Assembly (NCBI GenBank): GCA_020063625.1
Contig: JAICDD010000001.1
Location: 62,001 to 126,000, forward strand
DNA from: Fusobacteriales bacterium
GTDB taxonomy: Bacteria > Fusobacteriota > Fusobacteriia > Fusobacteriales > Fusobacteriaceae
Direction: 5' to 3'
DNA: 64,000 nt
Position numbers and translations under genes: made by a program. The notes beneath the pieces are model-generated. The model searched no databases and had not been told where the DNA came from. It saw only the letters and a list, made by a program, of their open reading frames with translations. Below are positions 54,320 to 62,977 of this stretch, piece after piece. Within the stretch, counting starts at the first letter, position 1, and every line of letters begins with the position of its first letter.

Positions 54320-54760
54320 TTATACAATATTTTTTAAGTATCCTATTATTATTGAAATAATAGCAAAAATAATCAGACTATTTCTTTCAAAAGGTTTAAC
54401 CTCTTTTATTATTTCTTTTATAAAATAATAAAAAGAAATATGTAGTATCAATAATATACTTAAATTTATAAAATCATTATTTTCTATTAATAAAAAAGGT
54501 GTTATTAAAACAGGTAAAGTTAAAAAATTTATTTTATATTTTATAATAACTGATAATATTAAAAACAATAAAAAATAAACTAAAAATGATATCTCTATAT
54601 TATTATTTAATATTTTATAAAATATAGGTGTAATTAAAAATAAACTAATCTCTTTTTTATTTAAAAACTTACTTTTCTTATCTAAAAAAAATTCTATTCC
54701 TATTAAATATAAAAAAAGATAAGAGTTCCCTAAAATTATTTGATAAATATATTCTCTCAT
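54320..54760 (-). CDS. RnfA-like membrane protein lacking cluster cysteines
   Basis: 146 residues, about six membrane segments; RnfA is about 190. N-terminal pattern ILGNSYLFLYLIGIEFFLDK aligns with the RnfA segment VNN-VLSRFLGICPFLGVSK, but the Cys is Glu (GIEFFL). LPVLITPFLLIENNDF aligns with IPLITTNCAVLGVAL, but NC is replaced. The ending VKPFERNSLIIFAIISIIIG matches the RnfA end. Both Cys that bind the membrane [2Fe-2S] cluster with RnfE are missing. Overlaps the RnfE-like stop by ATGA. Confidence 0.65.
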   Translation of the reverse strand: MREYIYQIILGNSYLFLYLIGIEFFLDKKSKFLNKKEISLFLITPIFYKILNNNIEISFLVYFLLFLILSVIIKYKINFLTLPVLITPFLLIENNDFINLSILLILHISFYYFIKEIIKEVKPFERNSLIIFAIISIIIGYLKNIV

Positions 54761-55209
54761 ATCTTATTCTCCTTTTTTATAAATAAAAAGCTCTCCATAA
54801 TTTGATTTATTATAAAAAAAAGTATAATCCCAACACCTACATTTTCTATATACTTTATTTCAAAAAACATTAATAAATTTTCTCTCAAAAATCCTAAAAA
54901 TAGTATCATTAATATATTTTTCAATACATTTTTTTCTGAAAATTTAAAACTATATAATAAAGATAATAAAGATATCATTAATAAGTTTTTATCTATAGAA
55001 AAAGTATAAGTTGAAGAAACTAGTTCAATTACTACACAAATAAAAATACTTAATATCAGTTTAATTTTATGTTCATCTTTAAAAATTTTAGTTAAAATTA
55101 TATTAAAAATATATAATATCAAAAAACTAAAAACTGAATCTAAGCTCGTTCCTAAATTTATACTTCCTATTATTACTAACATAACTGCATATTCTGAAAA
55201 TATTTGCAT
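54757..55209 (-). CDS. RnfE-like membrane protein
   Basis: 150 residues, about six membrane segments; RnfE is about 200. LVIIGSINLGTSLDSVFSF aligns with the QVLGLCPALAVT segment but has Asn for Cys. LILSIFICVVIELVSSTYTF aligns with IPLI-TNCAI-GRAEAFA and keeps one Cys. The charged loop is shortened. Lies between the D-G fusion and the RnfA-like gene, the rnf order E then A. Confidence 0.62.
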   Translation of the reverse strand: MQIFSEYAVMLVIIGSINLGTSLDSVFSFLILYIFNIILTKIFKDEHKIKLILSIFICVVIELVSSTYTFSIDKNLLMISLLSLLYSFKFSEKNVLKNILMILFLGFLRENLLMFFEIKYIENVGVGIILFFIINQIMESFLFIKKENKI

Positions 55210-55218
55210 TTAAACCAC

Positions 55219-56547
55219 CTATTCAATATATTTAGTTGCTCCTGCATTTTCTATATCTTTTTTTAAGTCTTTTCTATACATATATGTATATTTTTCAAAG
55301 TCCTTTAAAATTTTTAATAAAACCTTATCAACTGTTACTTTTTCTTTATTTTTTAAGATACGTAAAAATAATTTATTTTTATCTGCCATTTTATACTCAT
55401 TTAATAATTCATTTTTATTTTTATCTTGAATCAGTACATTATATATTTTTTTATATAATGATATTCCTACTAATAACTCTTTATCTTTAAACTTAATTTT
55501 TGTAATATAACCTATCTTATCCCCAAAAATATCTTTTACACTGTAATAAATAACTTCTCCCTCTATTATATCTTGTTTATCTACATACACTGTAGTTTCA
55601 AATATTTTATTTAAATCACTAGATGTTACTTTTGAAAAAATAGGGATTGAAATCATTAAAAATAGTATTAATATTTTTGCAACTTTTTTATAATTTATCT
55701 TTTCTCCAAAGCTTATCGGAATACTATTTTCTTCAAAAAATGGAACTAATAAATTTGCAATTAAAATTGCTATAAATATCGAATCTATATTTTTTGTATA
55801 ATAAAACAGATAAAAATTTAAAAGTGCTATAAAAATAGAGTAATAAATTTTTCCTATTCGAGAATATGGTGAATAAACTGTATCAGACGCTAAATATACT
55901 AACGAAAATAAAAAAGGCCCATACATAATTATTAAATCTCCATCATATCCTTTTAATATAAACAAAACATATGTAAGAATTACTGCTACTAGTGGAATTC
56001 TTATTTTTATATCATCTTTAAGTTTTAAATAAAAAAGTGCTAGTATTAAAAATATTATACTAAAATTTTCTTTACCTAAAATTCCTAAAAATAGATCTTT
56101 TTTTAATTGAAAATTATCTATATTATACCTAAATATATCTAAATTTATTTTATTAAAATCTAAAATAAAAATAGAAAAAAATAGTTTTACTATAATTATA
56201 GGATTTAATATGTCTCCTAATAAAAAATCTAAAAAAGGAAGCATTATTCCACTTAGTAAATAATATTTTATATTTAAATTAGAAGGTAAAACTAGCATTA
56301 GTATAGTTACTTGATTTAATATTAAATTTATATTCAATATATCTTTTTTTATAATTTTTTTTATAAACAAACTAAATAAAAAATGCATTAACAACATCAA
56401 ACTATATGGATATAAAAATTTTTCTTTAAAGTAAAATAACTTTATTATAATAAAAGGAATTAATGTAATAAAAATATCTCCTAATATATTTCGGTATGTA
56501 TGTTTTGTTCTTATAAAAGGAGCTATTGATACTTTTAATTTATTCAT
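55219..56547 (-). CDS. RnfD-RnfG-like fusion protein
   Basis: 442 residues. Residues 1-305 are RnfD-like, about nine membrane helices; YGPFLFSLVYLASDTVYSPY aligns with the RnfD block LLGAFFMATDPVTSP, and IAILIANLLVPFFEENS with FAILLMN-VPLID. The SGATP motif that binds FMN covalently in RnfD is absent. Residues 306-442 are RnfG-like, with GEVIYYSVKDIFGDKIGYIT and a flavin-type domain. The C-terminus ends ENAGATKYIE; RnfG normally has SGATxS with about 30 more residues. Fusion of D and G is unusual. Start codon lies inside the rnfC-like end (8-base overlap). Confidence 0.7.
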   Translation of the reverse strand: MNKLKVSIAPFIRTKHTYRNILGDIFITLIPFIIIKLFYFKEKFLYPYSLMLLMHFLFSLFIKKIIKKDILNINLILNQVTILMLVLPSNLNIKYYLLSGIMLPFLDFLLGDILNPIIIVKLFFSIFILDFNKINLDIFRYNIDNFQLKKDLFLGILGKENFSIIFLILALFYLKLKDDIKIRIPLVAVILTYVLFILKGYDGDLIIMYGPFLFSLVYLASDTVYSPYSRIGKIYYSIFIALLNFYLFYYTKNIDSIFIAILIANLLVPFFEENSIPISFGEKINYKKVAKILILFLMISIPIFSKVTSSDLNKIFETTVYVDKQDIIEGEVIYYSVKDIFGDKIGYITKIKFKDKELLVGISLYKKIYNVLIQDKNKNELLNEYKMADKNKLFLRILKNKEKVTVDKVLLKILKDFEKYTYMYRKDLKKDIENAGATKYIE

Positions 56548-57808
56548 CTACTTCCTCCAACTTCTTTTTTAAGTAATATATTTTTTCTCTAAGTGGTTGA
56601 TTTGTAGGGCATATATATTGACAATTTCCACAACTTATACATTTATTAAAATTATATTTTTTTATTTTTTCTGTTTCATTTAAAGATAAATCTAAAAATT
56701 TTAATGATGCTAAATTCATTGGACAAACATTTACACATTTTCCACAATTTATACATTTATACGGCTTTATTTTTTCTGTTTCATTTTCATTAAGTGCTAT
56801 TATAGCTTTTGTTCCTCTAAACACAGGTAGCTCTATATCAAAAATTGCTTCACCTTCCATTGCGCTATCTAATATTATCTGTCTACATTTATTGTTATAA
56901 TAAAAACAATATTCTAATATATCCTTTATTTTCATTCCCAGTGGGACTAATAAAACTGAAGGTTTTTCCACTCCTTTCCCATTTACAGTTATTATTTTTT
57001 CAATAAAAGGTTTATTCTCTATAACAGCATTATAAATATCTAAAATACTTAAAAAATTTAACATAAGTATTTTATGTTTTGTCAAATCTCTAGAATATTT
57101 CTTTTTAAATAGATATTTTATAATTAAATTTTCTTTTTGTAATGGATATAATTTAGGGACTCTTTTTATAATTATATTTTTATCTAAATGTGATTTTAAA
57201 AAATTTGAAAGTTCTTTATTATTTTCTATAATAATTAGAACATTCTCTAATTTAAATAATTTTAAAATAAAATCTATTATTTTTTTAAATTCTTCGATTT
57301 TTTCATAAATTATTGTATTAGTCATATTTAAATATGGTTCTGTTTCTAACCCATTTATAATAAAATACTTTATTTTATCATCTTTTAGCTCTTTAAATTT
57401 TTTATATATAGGTGTATACTTTTCATTAAAATCTATAAGTCCATAATCTTTTAAGATTTTTAAAAATTCTTTTTTTGTAAGTTTTTCATAATTTTTTCTA
57501 GATTTAAAAATAGCTTTATTATTTTTTTTATCAACTTTTATTTTTATAAATTTTATTTTTTTATCTTTTTTATAAAATTTTTCTACTATTTCAATAAAAA
57601 TACCTGATACACTTGAAAATATAGGAAAATTATTAATATCTTTTGCTATAACTTCTCCAATATGAATATAATCACCTTTTTGCTTATAAATACTATATTC
57701 CTCTTGAAAGTCTAGTGGAATAAGAACTTCTTCTACATCAAAAAAATGCTCTATTTCAATGTCATTCTTTTCTTTTTTTAAATAATGAAAATCTAAAAAA
57801 TTTCTCAT
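56540..57808 (-). CDS. RnfC-like ferredoxin-type protein without the NADH/FMN glycine motif
   Basis: 422 residues. The N-terminal biotinyl-like fold is recognisable (PLDFQEEYSIYKQKGDYIHI, then GEVIA and SSVSG). The two [4Fe-4S] motifs are intact: CINCGKCVNVCPMNL near 361 and CISCGNCQYICPTNQ near 397. An SLBB-like segment (VNGKGVEKPSVLLVPLGM) follows. Against the family, GLGGAGFPT is missing (DYGLIDFNEKYTPIYKKFKE), NGAECEPY reads NGLETEPY, and GGPMMG reads DSAMEG. Start at ATG 57808 after AAAGGTG. Confidence 0.75.
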   Translation of the reverse strand: MRNFLDFHYLKKEKNDIEIEHFFDVEEVLIPLDFQEEYSIYKQKGDYIHIGEVIAKDINNFPIFSSVSGIFIEIVEKFYKKDKKIKFIKIKVDKKNNKAIFKSRKNYEKLTKKEFLKILKDYGLIDFNEKYTPIYKKFKELKDDKIKYFIINGLETEPYLNMTNTIIYEKIEEFKKIIDFILKLFKLENVLIIIENNKELSNFLKSHLDKNIIIKRVPKLYPLQKENLIIKYLFKKKYSRDLTKHKILMLNFLSILDIYNAVIENKPFIEKIITVNGKGVEKPSVLLVPLGMKIKDILEYCFYYNNKCRQIILDSAMEGEAIFDIELPVFRGTKAIIALNENETEKIKPYKCINCGKCVNVCPMNLASLKFLDLSLNETEKIKKYNFNKCISCGNCQYICPTNQPLREKIYYLKKKLEEVDE

Positions 57809-57839
57809 AAAATCACCTTTATATTTGTATTCAAATAAA

Positions 57840-57845
57840 TTATAC
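57840..57845 (-). promoter_or_regulatory. -10 element of the Rnf-like operon promoter
   Basis: Minus-strand TATAAT preceded by TGTGG (extended -10 style); a -35 is unclear (TTTATT at 18 bases). It faces the aldo/keto reductase gene. Confidence 0.5.
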
Positions 57846-57925
57846 CACAATGTTTTATTTTAAATAAATATATTTTTTGATATAATAAATTTAAAACTGT
57901 TTAATTTTTATAGAAAGGATTATTT

Positions 57926-58777
57926 ATGAAATACAATTTATTAGGCAACTCTGATTTAAAAGTTTCAAGAATAGGTTTTGGATGTTGGGCTACTTCAAAA
58001 CATGGTTGGAAAGATGTAAATTTAAATGATGCAATAAAAACATTAGAAACCTCTTTTGAATATGGTATAAATTTTTATGATACTGCTCCAATTTATGGTT
58101 TTGGAAAATCTGAAGAAATTTTAGGAAATACATTTAAAAGTATACGAAAAGATATTATAATTGCTACAAAATTTGGTTTACGTTGGAATGAATTTGGAAA
58201 AGTTACACATAACCTTTCTAGAGATAGTATAATGTATGAGATAGATGCTAGTTTAAAAAGACTTAAAACTGACTATATAGACCTTTATCAACTACATTGG
58301 CCTGATTATAAAACTGATATTATAGAAGTAATAGATACACTAAAAGATTTAAAATCTCAAAAAATTATACGACATATTGGTGTGTCGAATCTTGATATTA
58401 ATACTTTAGAAAAAATATCACCTTTTATTGTTTCTACTCAAAATAAATATAATTTATTAGAAAAAGATGTTGAAAAAGATATTTTACCTTTTTGCAAAGA
58501 AAAAAATATTGGGTTTATAGCTTACAGTCCATTAGCTCAAGGGTTGTTATCTGGAAAAATCGATAATACTTATAAATTTTCAAAAAATGATATTCGTAGA
58601 TTTAATCCTTTATTTAAAGATAAAGAGTTATTTAATAAAATTGAAAATATCGATAAACCTCTCATTAATAGTGCTCTAAAATTTCTTTTAGAAAAAAAAG
58701 AAGTTTCTTCTATTTTAATTAGTATGACAAAATTAAATCATTTAATAGAAAATATAAAAATAGCAGAAAGCATATAG
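57926..58777 (+). CDS. aldo/keto reductase
   Basis: 283 residues, TIM barrel. Catalytic tetrad Asp/Tyr in FYDTAPIYGFGKSE near 51, Lys in IIATKFGLRWN near 79, His in DLYQLHWPD near 118; NADP-loop near AYSPLAQGLLSGK at 198. Reduces aldehydes or ketones with NADPH. The C-terminus is shorter than the common 320. Its stop codon lies in the loop of the terminator. Confidence 0.93.
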   Translation: MKYNLLGNSDLKVSRIGFGCWATSKHGWKDVNLNDAIKTLETSFEYGINFYDTAPIYGFGKSEEILGNTFKSIRKDIIIATKFGLRWNEFGKVTHNLSRDSIMYEIDASLKRLKTDYIDLYQLHWPDYKTDIIEVIDTLKDLKSQKIIRHIGVSNLDINTLEKISPFIVSTQNKYNLLEKDVEKDILPFCKEKNIGFIAYSPLAQGLLSGKIDNTYKFSKNDIRRFNPLFKDKELFNKIENIDKPLINSALKFLLEKKEVSSILISMTKLNHLIENIKIAESI

Positions 58778-58793
58778 CTCTCTGCTATTTTTA
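58755..58793. terminator. bidirectional terminator shared by aldo/keto reductase and sRNA 2
   Basis: TAGCAGA (58761-58767) and TCTGCTA (58781-58787), flanked by A runs on one side and T runs on the other. The stem overlaps the last codons of the reductase. Confidence 0.82.
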
Positions 58794-58871
58794 GTGTATA
58801 AAGGGAACTACCATTTCTGGTAATTAAGAGTCAATCAAGCTCTAACTTGATTTGTGGAAAGGGATATTCCA
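58788..58871 (-). ncRNA. putative small RNA 2 (C-rich loops)
   Basis: On the minus strand a strong promoter (58877-58905) starts a transcript of about 85 bases that ends at the terminator 58755-58793. It opens with the hairpin TGGAA-TATCCCT-TTCCA, followed by stem AATCAAG/CTTGATT, TACCA/TGGTA and GTTCCCTTT. No ORF with a ribosome site is visible. Loop sequence TATCCCT is shared with sRNA 1. UCCC loops are typical of sRNAs that pair with Shine-Dalgarno sequences. Confidence 0.6.
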
Positions 58872-58876
58872 TTAGT

Positions 58877-58905
58877 AATATATCATATCTCAATAAGTAT
58901 GTCAA
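58877..58905 (-). promoter_or_regulatory. sigma-70 promoter of sRNA 2
   Basis: Minus-strand TTGACA (58905-58900), 17-bp spacer, TATATT (58882-58877). No protein-coding gene follows it on this strand before the terminator. Confidence 0.8.
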
Positions 58906-58960
58906 TATTTTTATTTAACTTTTTATTATAAGTCATCATTTTAAATGACTTAAATCTATA

Positions 58961-59073
58961 TTTAATTAACCGGCTAGGGGTTACTAGCCGGTTAATTAAA
59001 GGGATTTAAATTGCTTTAAGCAATTTTAGGGGTTAATCTAGGGTTATTCGATAGGAAAGGGATATCTTCCTAT
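58961..59073 (-). ncRNA. putative small RNA 1 (C-rich loops)
   Basis: On the minus strand a strong promoter (59080-59108) begins a transcript of about 113 bases. It opens with ATAGGAA-GATATCCCT-TTCCTAT, then unpaired TAACCCTAG and TAACCCCTA, a hairpin AATTGCTT/AAGCAATT, AATCCCTTT, and ends with a 17-bp perfect hairpin (58961-58977 with 58984-59000, loop TAACCC). Five CCC motifs in so AT-rich a genome are striking. The 3-prime hairpin lacks a clear U run, so the end is uncertain. Confidence 0.58.
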
Positions 59074-59079
59074 GTTCTT

Positions 59080-59108
59080 ATTATAGAATATATTATAAAA
59101 AATTTCAA
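59080..59108 (-). promoter_or_regulatory. sigma-70 promoter of sRNA 1
   Basis: Minus-strand TTGAAA (59108-59103), 17-bp spacer, TATAAT (59085-59080). Confidence 0.8.
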
Positions 59109-59140
59109 CCTTTTTTTGAGAATTTTAATAAAAAAAATAA

Positions 59141-59170
59141 TTGTCTTTCTAACAAAATATCTGGTATAAT
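59141..59170 (+). promoter_or_regulatory. sigma-70 promoter of the GGDEF/EAL gene
   Basis: TTGTCT (59141-59146), 18-bp spacer, TATAAT (59165-59170), divergent from the sRNA 1 promoter. Confidence 0.7.
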
Positions 59171-59205
59171 TTTATATATAATTATTAGTTTTAGGAGTTG
59201 CATAT

Positions 59206-61386
59206 ATGAATATTATAAGTTTTAGAGTTGCGATAATATATTTTATTTTTAGTTTTTTATGGGTGTTTTATTCAGATAAATTTATTTTAAACATAACTAC
59301 CGACCCTGTTATTCTTACACAAATACAAACTTATAAAGGTATTTCTTTTATTTTTATTAGTTCACTTTTAATATATTTATTAATTTATTTTGAATTAAAA
59401 GTCCGAAAAAAAATAACTAATGAAAAAATAAAAAACGAGTTATTAATGGAAAATATTATTAATAATAGCTCCTCTTTTATATTTGTAAAAAATTTAAACG
59501 GTGACTACATTTTAACAAATAAAATTTATAATGATATTTTAATTAATCACAAAGATTTTTTTAATGAAGATGTTTTAAATAAAATTCATTTAACTGATGA
59601 AGAGGCTAAAATAAAAAAAGAAAAAGTTTCTATAGAGATCTCTGTAAATAATCAAACTTTTTTAATTGAAAAATTTCCTATTTTTGATAACTCTGGAAGT
59701 TTTAAATATATTGGTGGTATTGGTACTGACATTACTACAATTAAGCAAAATCAATTAAATAACGAAGTAAAATCTCTTGTTTTTGAAAAATCCTCTGAAG
59801 GAATTATTATTTTTAATAAAAATGGTAAAATCTTAGAAACAAATAACGCTTTTAAAAATATTTTTTCATCTGATAATAAAATTAAAACTATTGATGATTT
59901 TAAAAAGTTTTTTAGCGATAAAAATGAATTTTTTTATTTAATAAATTCTAAAGAACCTCTTTCAAGAGAATTTTGGATGAAAAAAGATAGTAATAAACTT
60001 TTTTCTACTTGGATAAATTTTATGCCAATAGATAATAATACTTTTATTATGTTAATAGAAGATATTTCTCAAGATAAAATAGATGGATTAACTAATAAAG
60101 AAGTTAGTAATATTGACAAACTTACTGGCTTACCAAATAGATTTTTATTTAGAGATAGGCTTTCTCAGACTATTATAAATAGCAAACTAAATAATCTTAA
60201 ATTTGCTTTAATTTATTTAGATATAGATAATTTCAATTCAATCAACACTTACTATAATTTTTCTATAGGAGATAGACTTTTAAAAGAGATAAGTAATAGA
60301 ATTTTAGCTATTATAGAACCAAATTATACTTTTTCACGAATAAGTGGTGATGAATTTGGATTAATTATTCCTGGTTTTAAATCATTAACTGAATTAAATA
60401 ATTCCTTAGAAAAAATTCAAAATCTATTTAATAAAAATTTTTATATTAACAATCATGAAATAAATATCTCTATTAGTTTAGGAGTATCTATTTATCCAGA
60501 TAATGGGTTAACTATTGATACTTTAGAAAAAAATAGTATTTTTGCACTTAAACATGTAAAAAATAATGGTAAAAATAGTATTTATTATTTTAATGATATA
60601 TTAAATAAGCAAAATATTGAAAGAATTGAAATATCAAATCATCTAAAAAATGCATTAAAATTTAATGAATTAAAACTGTATTATCAACCACAAGTTGATA
60701 TATCTAGTGGTGAAATAATTGGGGTAGAATCTTTAATTCGATGGAAACATTCTACACGAGGATTTATTTCTCCAGCTATTTTTATACCAATTGCTGAAGA
60801 AAATGGTATGATTCATCAAATTGGAGAATGGGTTATTGATACTTCACTTAATAGTCTAAAAGAGTGGAATAATCTATTTAATAAAAAAATAGAAATTTCT
60901 ATAAATTTATCACCTCTTCAATTTAGTGGTGTTAATATTGTCGAATCAATTTATAAAAAAGCAAAAAAACTAAATTTAGATCCTGAATACATCACCTTTG
61001 AAATTACAGAAGGAATTCTTATTGAAGATGTAAATAAAGCTAATGACATAATAAATAATTTTAAAAAATATGGTTTTAAAATAGCACTTGATGATTTTGG
61101 TACTGGATATTCATCTCTAAACTATTTAAGACTTTTTAAAATTGATAAATTAAAAGTTGATAGAATATTTATTGCTGATTATCCAGAAAAAGATGAAGGG
61201 AAACTACTTGAATTAATTATTGATCTAGGAAAATATTTAAATTTTGAAATAATTGCTGAAGGTGTTGAAACTTCTGAACAATATGAATTTATTAAAGATA
61301 AAAAAGTTGATACTATTCAAGGATATTATTTTTATAAACCTATGCAAAAGTATAAAATAGAAGAATTATTAAAAAATAATTCATAA
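59206..61386 (+). CDS. membrane PAS-GGDEF-EAL cyclic-di-GMP protein
   Basis: 726 residues: two transmembrane helices (about 6-24 and 44-65) flanking a short loop, two PAS-like domains (about 78-185 and 190-290), a GGDEF domain (about 300-460) and an EAL domain (about 475-726). The GGDEF active-site loop reads SGDEF (RISGDEFGLI), which is tolerated in some cyclases. EAL reads ESL (GVESLIRWKH), while DDFGTGYSSL, NLSPLQF, FEITEG and EGVET are intact, so phosphodiesterase activity is plausible. It may link envelope or redox sensing to flagellar motility. Ends at copy 3 of the hairpin family. Confidence 0.94.
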   Translation: MNIISFRVAIIYFIFSFLWVFYSDKFILNITTDPVILTQIQTYKGISFIFISSLLIYLLIYFELKVRKKITNEKIKNELLMENIINNSSSFIFVKNLNGDYILTNKIYNDILINHKDFFNEDVLNKIHLTDEEAKIKKEKVSIEISVNNQTFLIEKFPIFDNSGSFKYIGGIGTDITTIKQNQLNNEVKSLVFEKSSEGIIIFNKNGKILETNNAFKNIFSSDNKIKTIDDFKKFFSDKNEFFYLINSKEPLSREFWMKKDSNKLFSTWINFMPIDNNTFIMLIEDISQDKIDGLTNKEVSNIDKLTGLPNRFLFRDRLSQTIINSKLNNLKFALIYLDIDNFNSINTYYNFSIGDRLLKEISNRILAIIEPNYTFSRISGDEFGLIIPGFKSLTELNNSLEKIQNLFNKNFYINNHEINISISLGVSIYPDNGLTIDTLEKNSIFALKHVKNNGKNSIYYFNDILNKQNIERIEISNHLKNALKFNELKLYYQPQVDISSGEIIGVESLIRWKHSTRGFISPAIFIPIAEENGMIHQIGEWVIDTSLNSLKEWNNLFNKKIEISINLSPLQFSGVNIVESIYKKAKKLNLDPEYITFEITEGILIEDVNKANDIINNFKKYGFKIALDDFGTGYSSLNYLRLFKIDKLKVDRIFIADYPEKDEGKLLELIIDLGKYLNFEIIAEGVETSEQYEFIKDKKVDTIQGYYFYKPMQKYKIEELLKNNS

Positions 61387-61394
61387 AACTATTG

Positions 61395-61426
61395 AACGAG
61401 TTCTTAAGTTAGAGAACTCGTTTTTA
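61395..61426 (+). terminator. terminator, copy 3 of the AACGAGTTCTT hairpin family
   Basis: AACGAGTTCT (61395-61404) and AGAACTCGTT (61413-61422) followed by five Ts, just after the GGDEF/EAL stop. Confidence 0.85.
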
Positions 61427-61538
61427 AATTATTTAATAAATAAAAAAGATTTTTTATTTTTTAACGTATAATATAGATATAATGATGTATTATTTTAATA
61501 AAAATTTTTATTTTATATTAGTATCAACTTAGAAAAAA

Positions 61539-61591
61539 GATTTCTATTTTTTTATCAAAAAATAAGATTTTGTTTTTTTATCAAAAAATAT
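61539..61591. repeat. 27-base tandem duplication before nptA-like gene
   Basis: Two near-identical units (61539-61564 and 61566-61591) share ATTTTTTTATCAAAAAATA in offset of 27 bases. The second ends at the ribosome site. Probably a slip-strand duplication. Confidence 0.7.
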
Positions 61592-61603
61592 GAGGTGATT
61601 AAA

Positions 61604-62977
61604 ATGTTATTATTATCTATTTTATTTAATAGTTTAGCTGGACTTGGAGTATTTTTATATGGTATGAGAATTATGTCAAAAAGTATACAGCAAACATCAA
61701 ATAAAAAACTCAAAAATTTTATTTCAAAATCTACTAACAATCCATTTTTAGCATTAATTATAGGAATTATTATAACTCTTGTTACACAATCCTCCTCTAT
61801 AACTACTGTAATGGTTGTGGGTTTTGTTGATGCTACTTTAATGACTTTAAAACAAGCTATTGGTATTATTTTAGGAGCTAATATAGGAACTACTATTACT
61901 GGATGGATACTTGCTCTTAAAATAGGAAAATATGGATTTATTATTTTTGGTGTATTCGCACTAGTCTTTTTATTTAGTAAAAATTATAAATTAAAAAACA
62001 TTGCTAAAATATTTATGGCTTTTGGTTTAATTTTTATAGGACTTGAATATATGAAAGAAAGTATAATTCCCATTAAAAATAGTACAAATTTTATAAAATT
62101 ATTTCAATTATTTAATGCAAGTAATTATTTTGGAGTTATTCTTAGTATATTTTTAGGAGCTTTTTTAACTGCTATTTTACAAGCATCTGCAGCTACAATA
62201 GGAGTAACTATAGCTCTTGCATCTCAAAATCTTATCACACCATATACTGCTATTGCATTAGTTTTAGGTGAAAATATAGGGACTACTATTACTGCATATT
62301 TAGCTTCTTTAGGGGCTTCTAAAAATGCAAAATCTACTGCTTATTCTCATATTTTAATTAAAATAATTGGAGTTGCAGTTATTATTCCTTTATTTTATAT
62401 TTACTCTAATTTTATAAATTATATTTCACCATTTTCAAATGGAATTAAGTATATTCCACTTGCTCATACTATATTTAATGTTACTAATTCACTTATTTTT
62501 ATCCCTTTTATACCTAAATTTATATTATTATTAAATAAATTTATTAAAATTGATGAAAATGAAAAAAAATCTACTATTATTCAGAAAAAACTTTTTGAAT
62601 CACCATTTATAATTTTAGAAAAATCTAATATCCAACTAAAAAAAATGAATAAACTATTTTTAAACAGTCTTAATAATTATAATTTACTATTAAATAATAA
62701 AGACTTAAAACTATTAGATATTATTTTAAAAAATGAAAAAAAACTAGATACCCTTGAAGAAAAACAAAATATTTTGTTAACTTCATTTGTAAATTATAAT
62801 CCATATGATAATAGTATAATTGATATTCAATATTATTTAAGATTATCAAGTATTTTAGAATCTATGGGGGATTATATTGCAAGTCTTGGTAAAATAACTC
62901 AAAAAGCTTATAATAATAAAATAAATTTTTCTGAATCACAAATACATAAAATAAATTCTATTCATAAAAAAGTATAA
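61604..62977 (+). CDS. Na/phosphate cotransporter family protein, truncated by an in-frame stop
   Basis: 457 residues from the ATG at 61604 (GAGGTGATTAAA upstream; a GTG 9 bases earlier is less likely). Two Na/Pi repeats with QSSSITTVMVVGFV near 65 and LQASAATIGVTIALA near 200, each followed by GANIGTTIT or GENIGTTIT. A PhoU-like helical tail begins near 325. A TAA at 62975-62977 interrupts that tail. The same frame continues for 74 codons to 63202, giving 532 residues in all, close to family length. Imports phosphate or phosphonate with sodium; the transport part is intact. Confidence 0.88.
   Translation: MLLLSILFNSLAGLGVFLYGMRIMSKSIQQTSNKKLKNFISKSTNNPFLALIIGIIITLVTQSSSITTVMVVGFVDATLMTLKQAIGIILGANIGTTITGWILALKIGKYGFIIFGVFALVFLFSKNYKLKNIAKIFMAFGLIFIGLEYMKESIIPIKNSTNFIKLFQLFNASNYFGVILSIFLGAFLTAILQASAATIGVTIALASQNLITPYTAIALVLGENIGTTITAYLASLGASKNAKSTAYSHILIKIIGVAVIIPLFYIYSNFINYISPFSNGIKYIPLAHTIFNVTNSLIFIPFIPKFILLLNKFIKIDENEKKSTIIQKKLFESPFIILEKSNIQLKKMNKLFLNSLNNYNLLLNNKDLKLLDIILKNEKKLDTLEEKQNILLTSFVNYNPYDNSIIDIQYYLRLSSILESMGDYIASLGKITQKAYNNKINFSESQIHKINSIHKKV

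Noticed and set aside
58795-59090. CsrA-sequestering RNA on the plus strand (repeated AGGGAT loops)
   Set aside because: The plus-strand loops do hold GGGA, but the strong promoters and the terminator lie on the minus strand, so the C-rich reading is preferred. It cannot be fully excluded.
58795-59200. Cyclic-di-GMP riboswitch before the GGDEF/EAL gene
   Set aside because: The gene's own promoter (59141-59170) is downstream of the structured region, and no class I or II motif is present.
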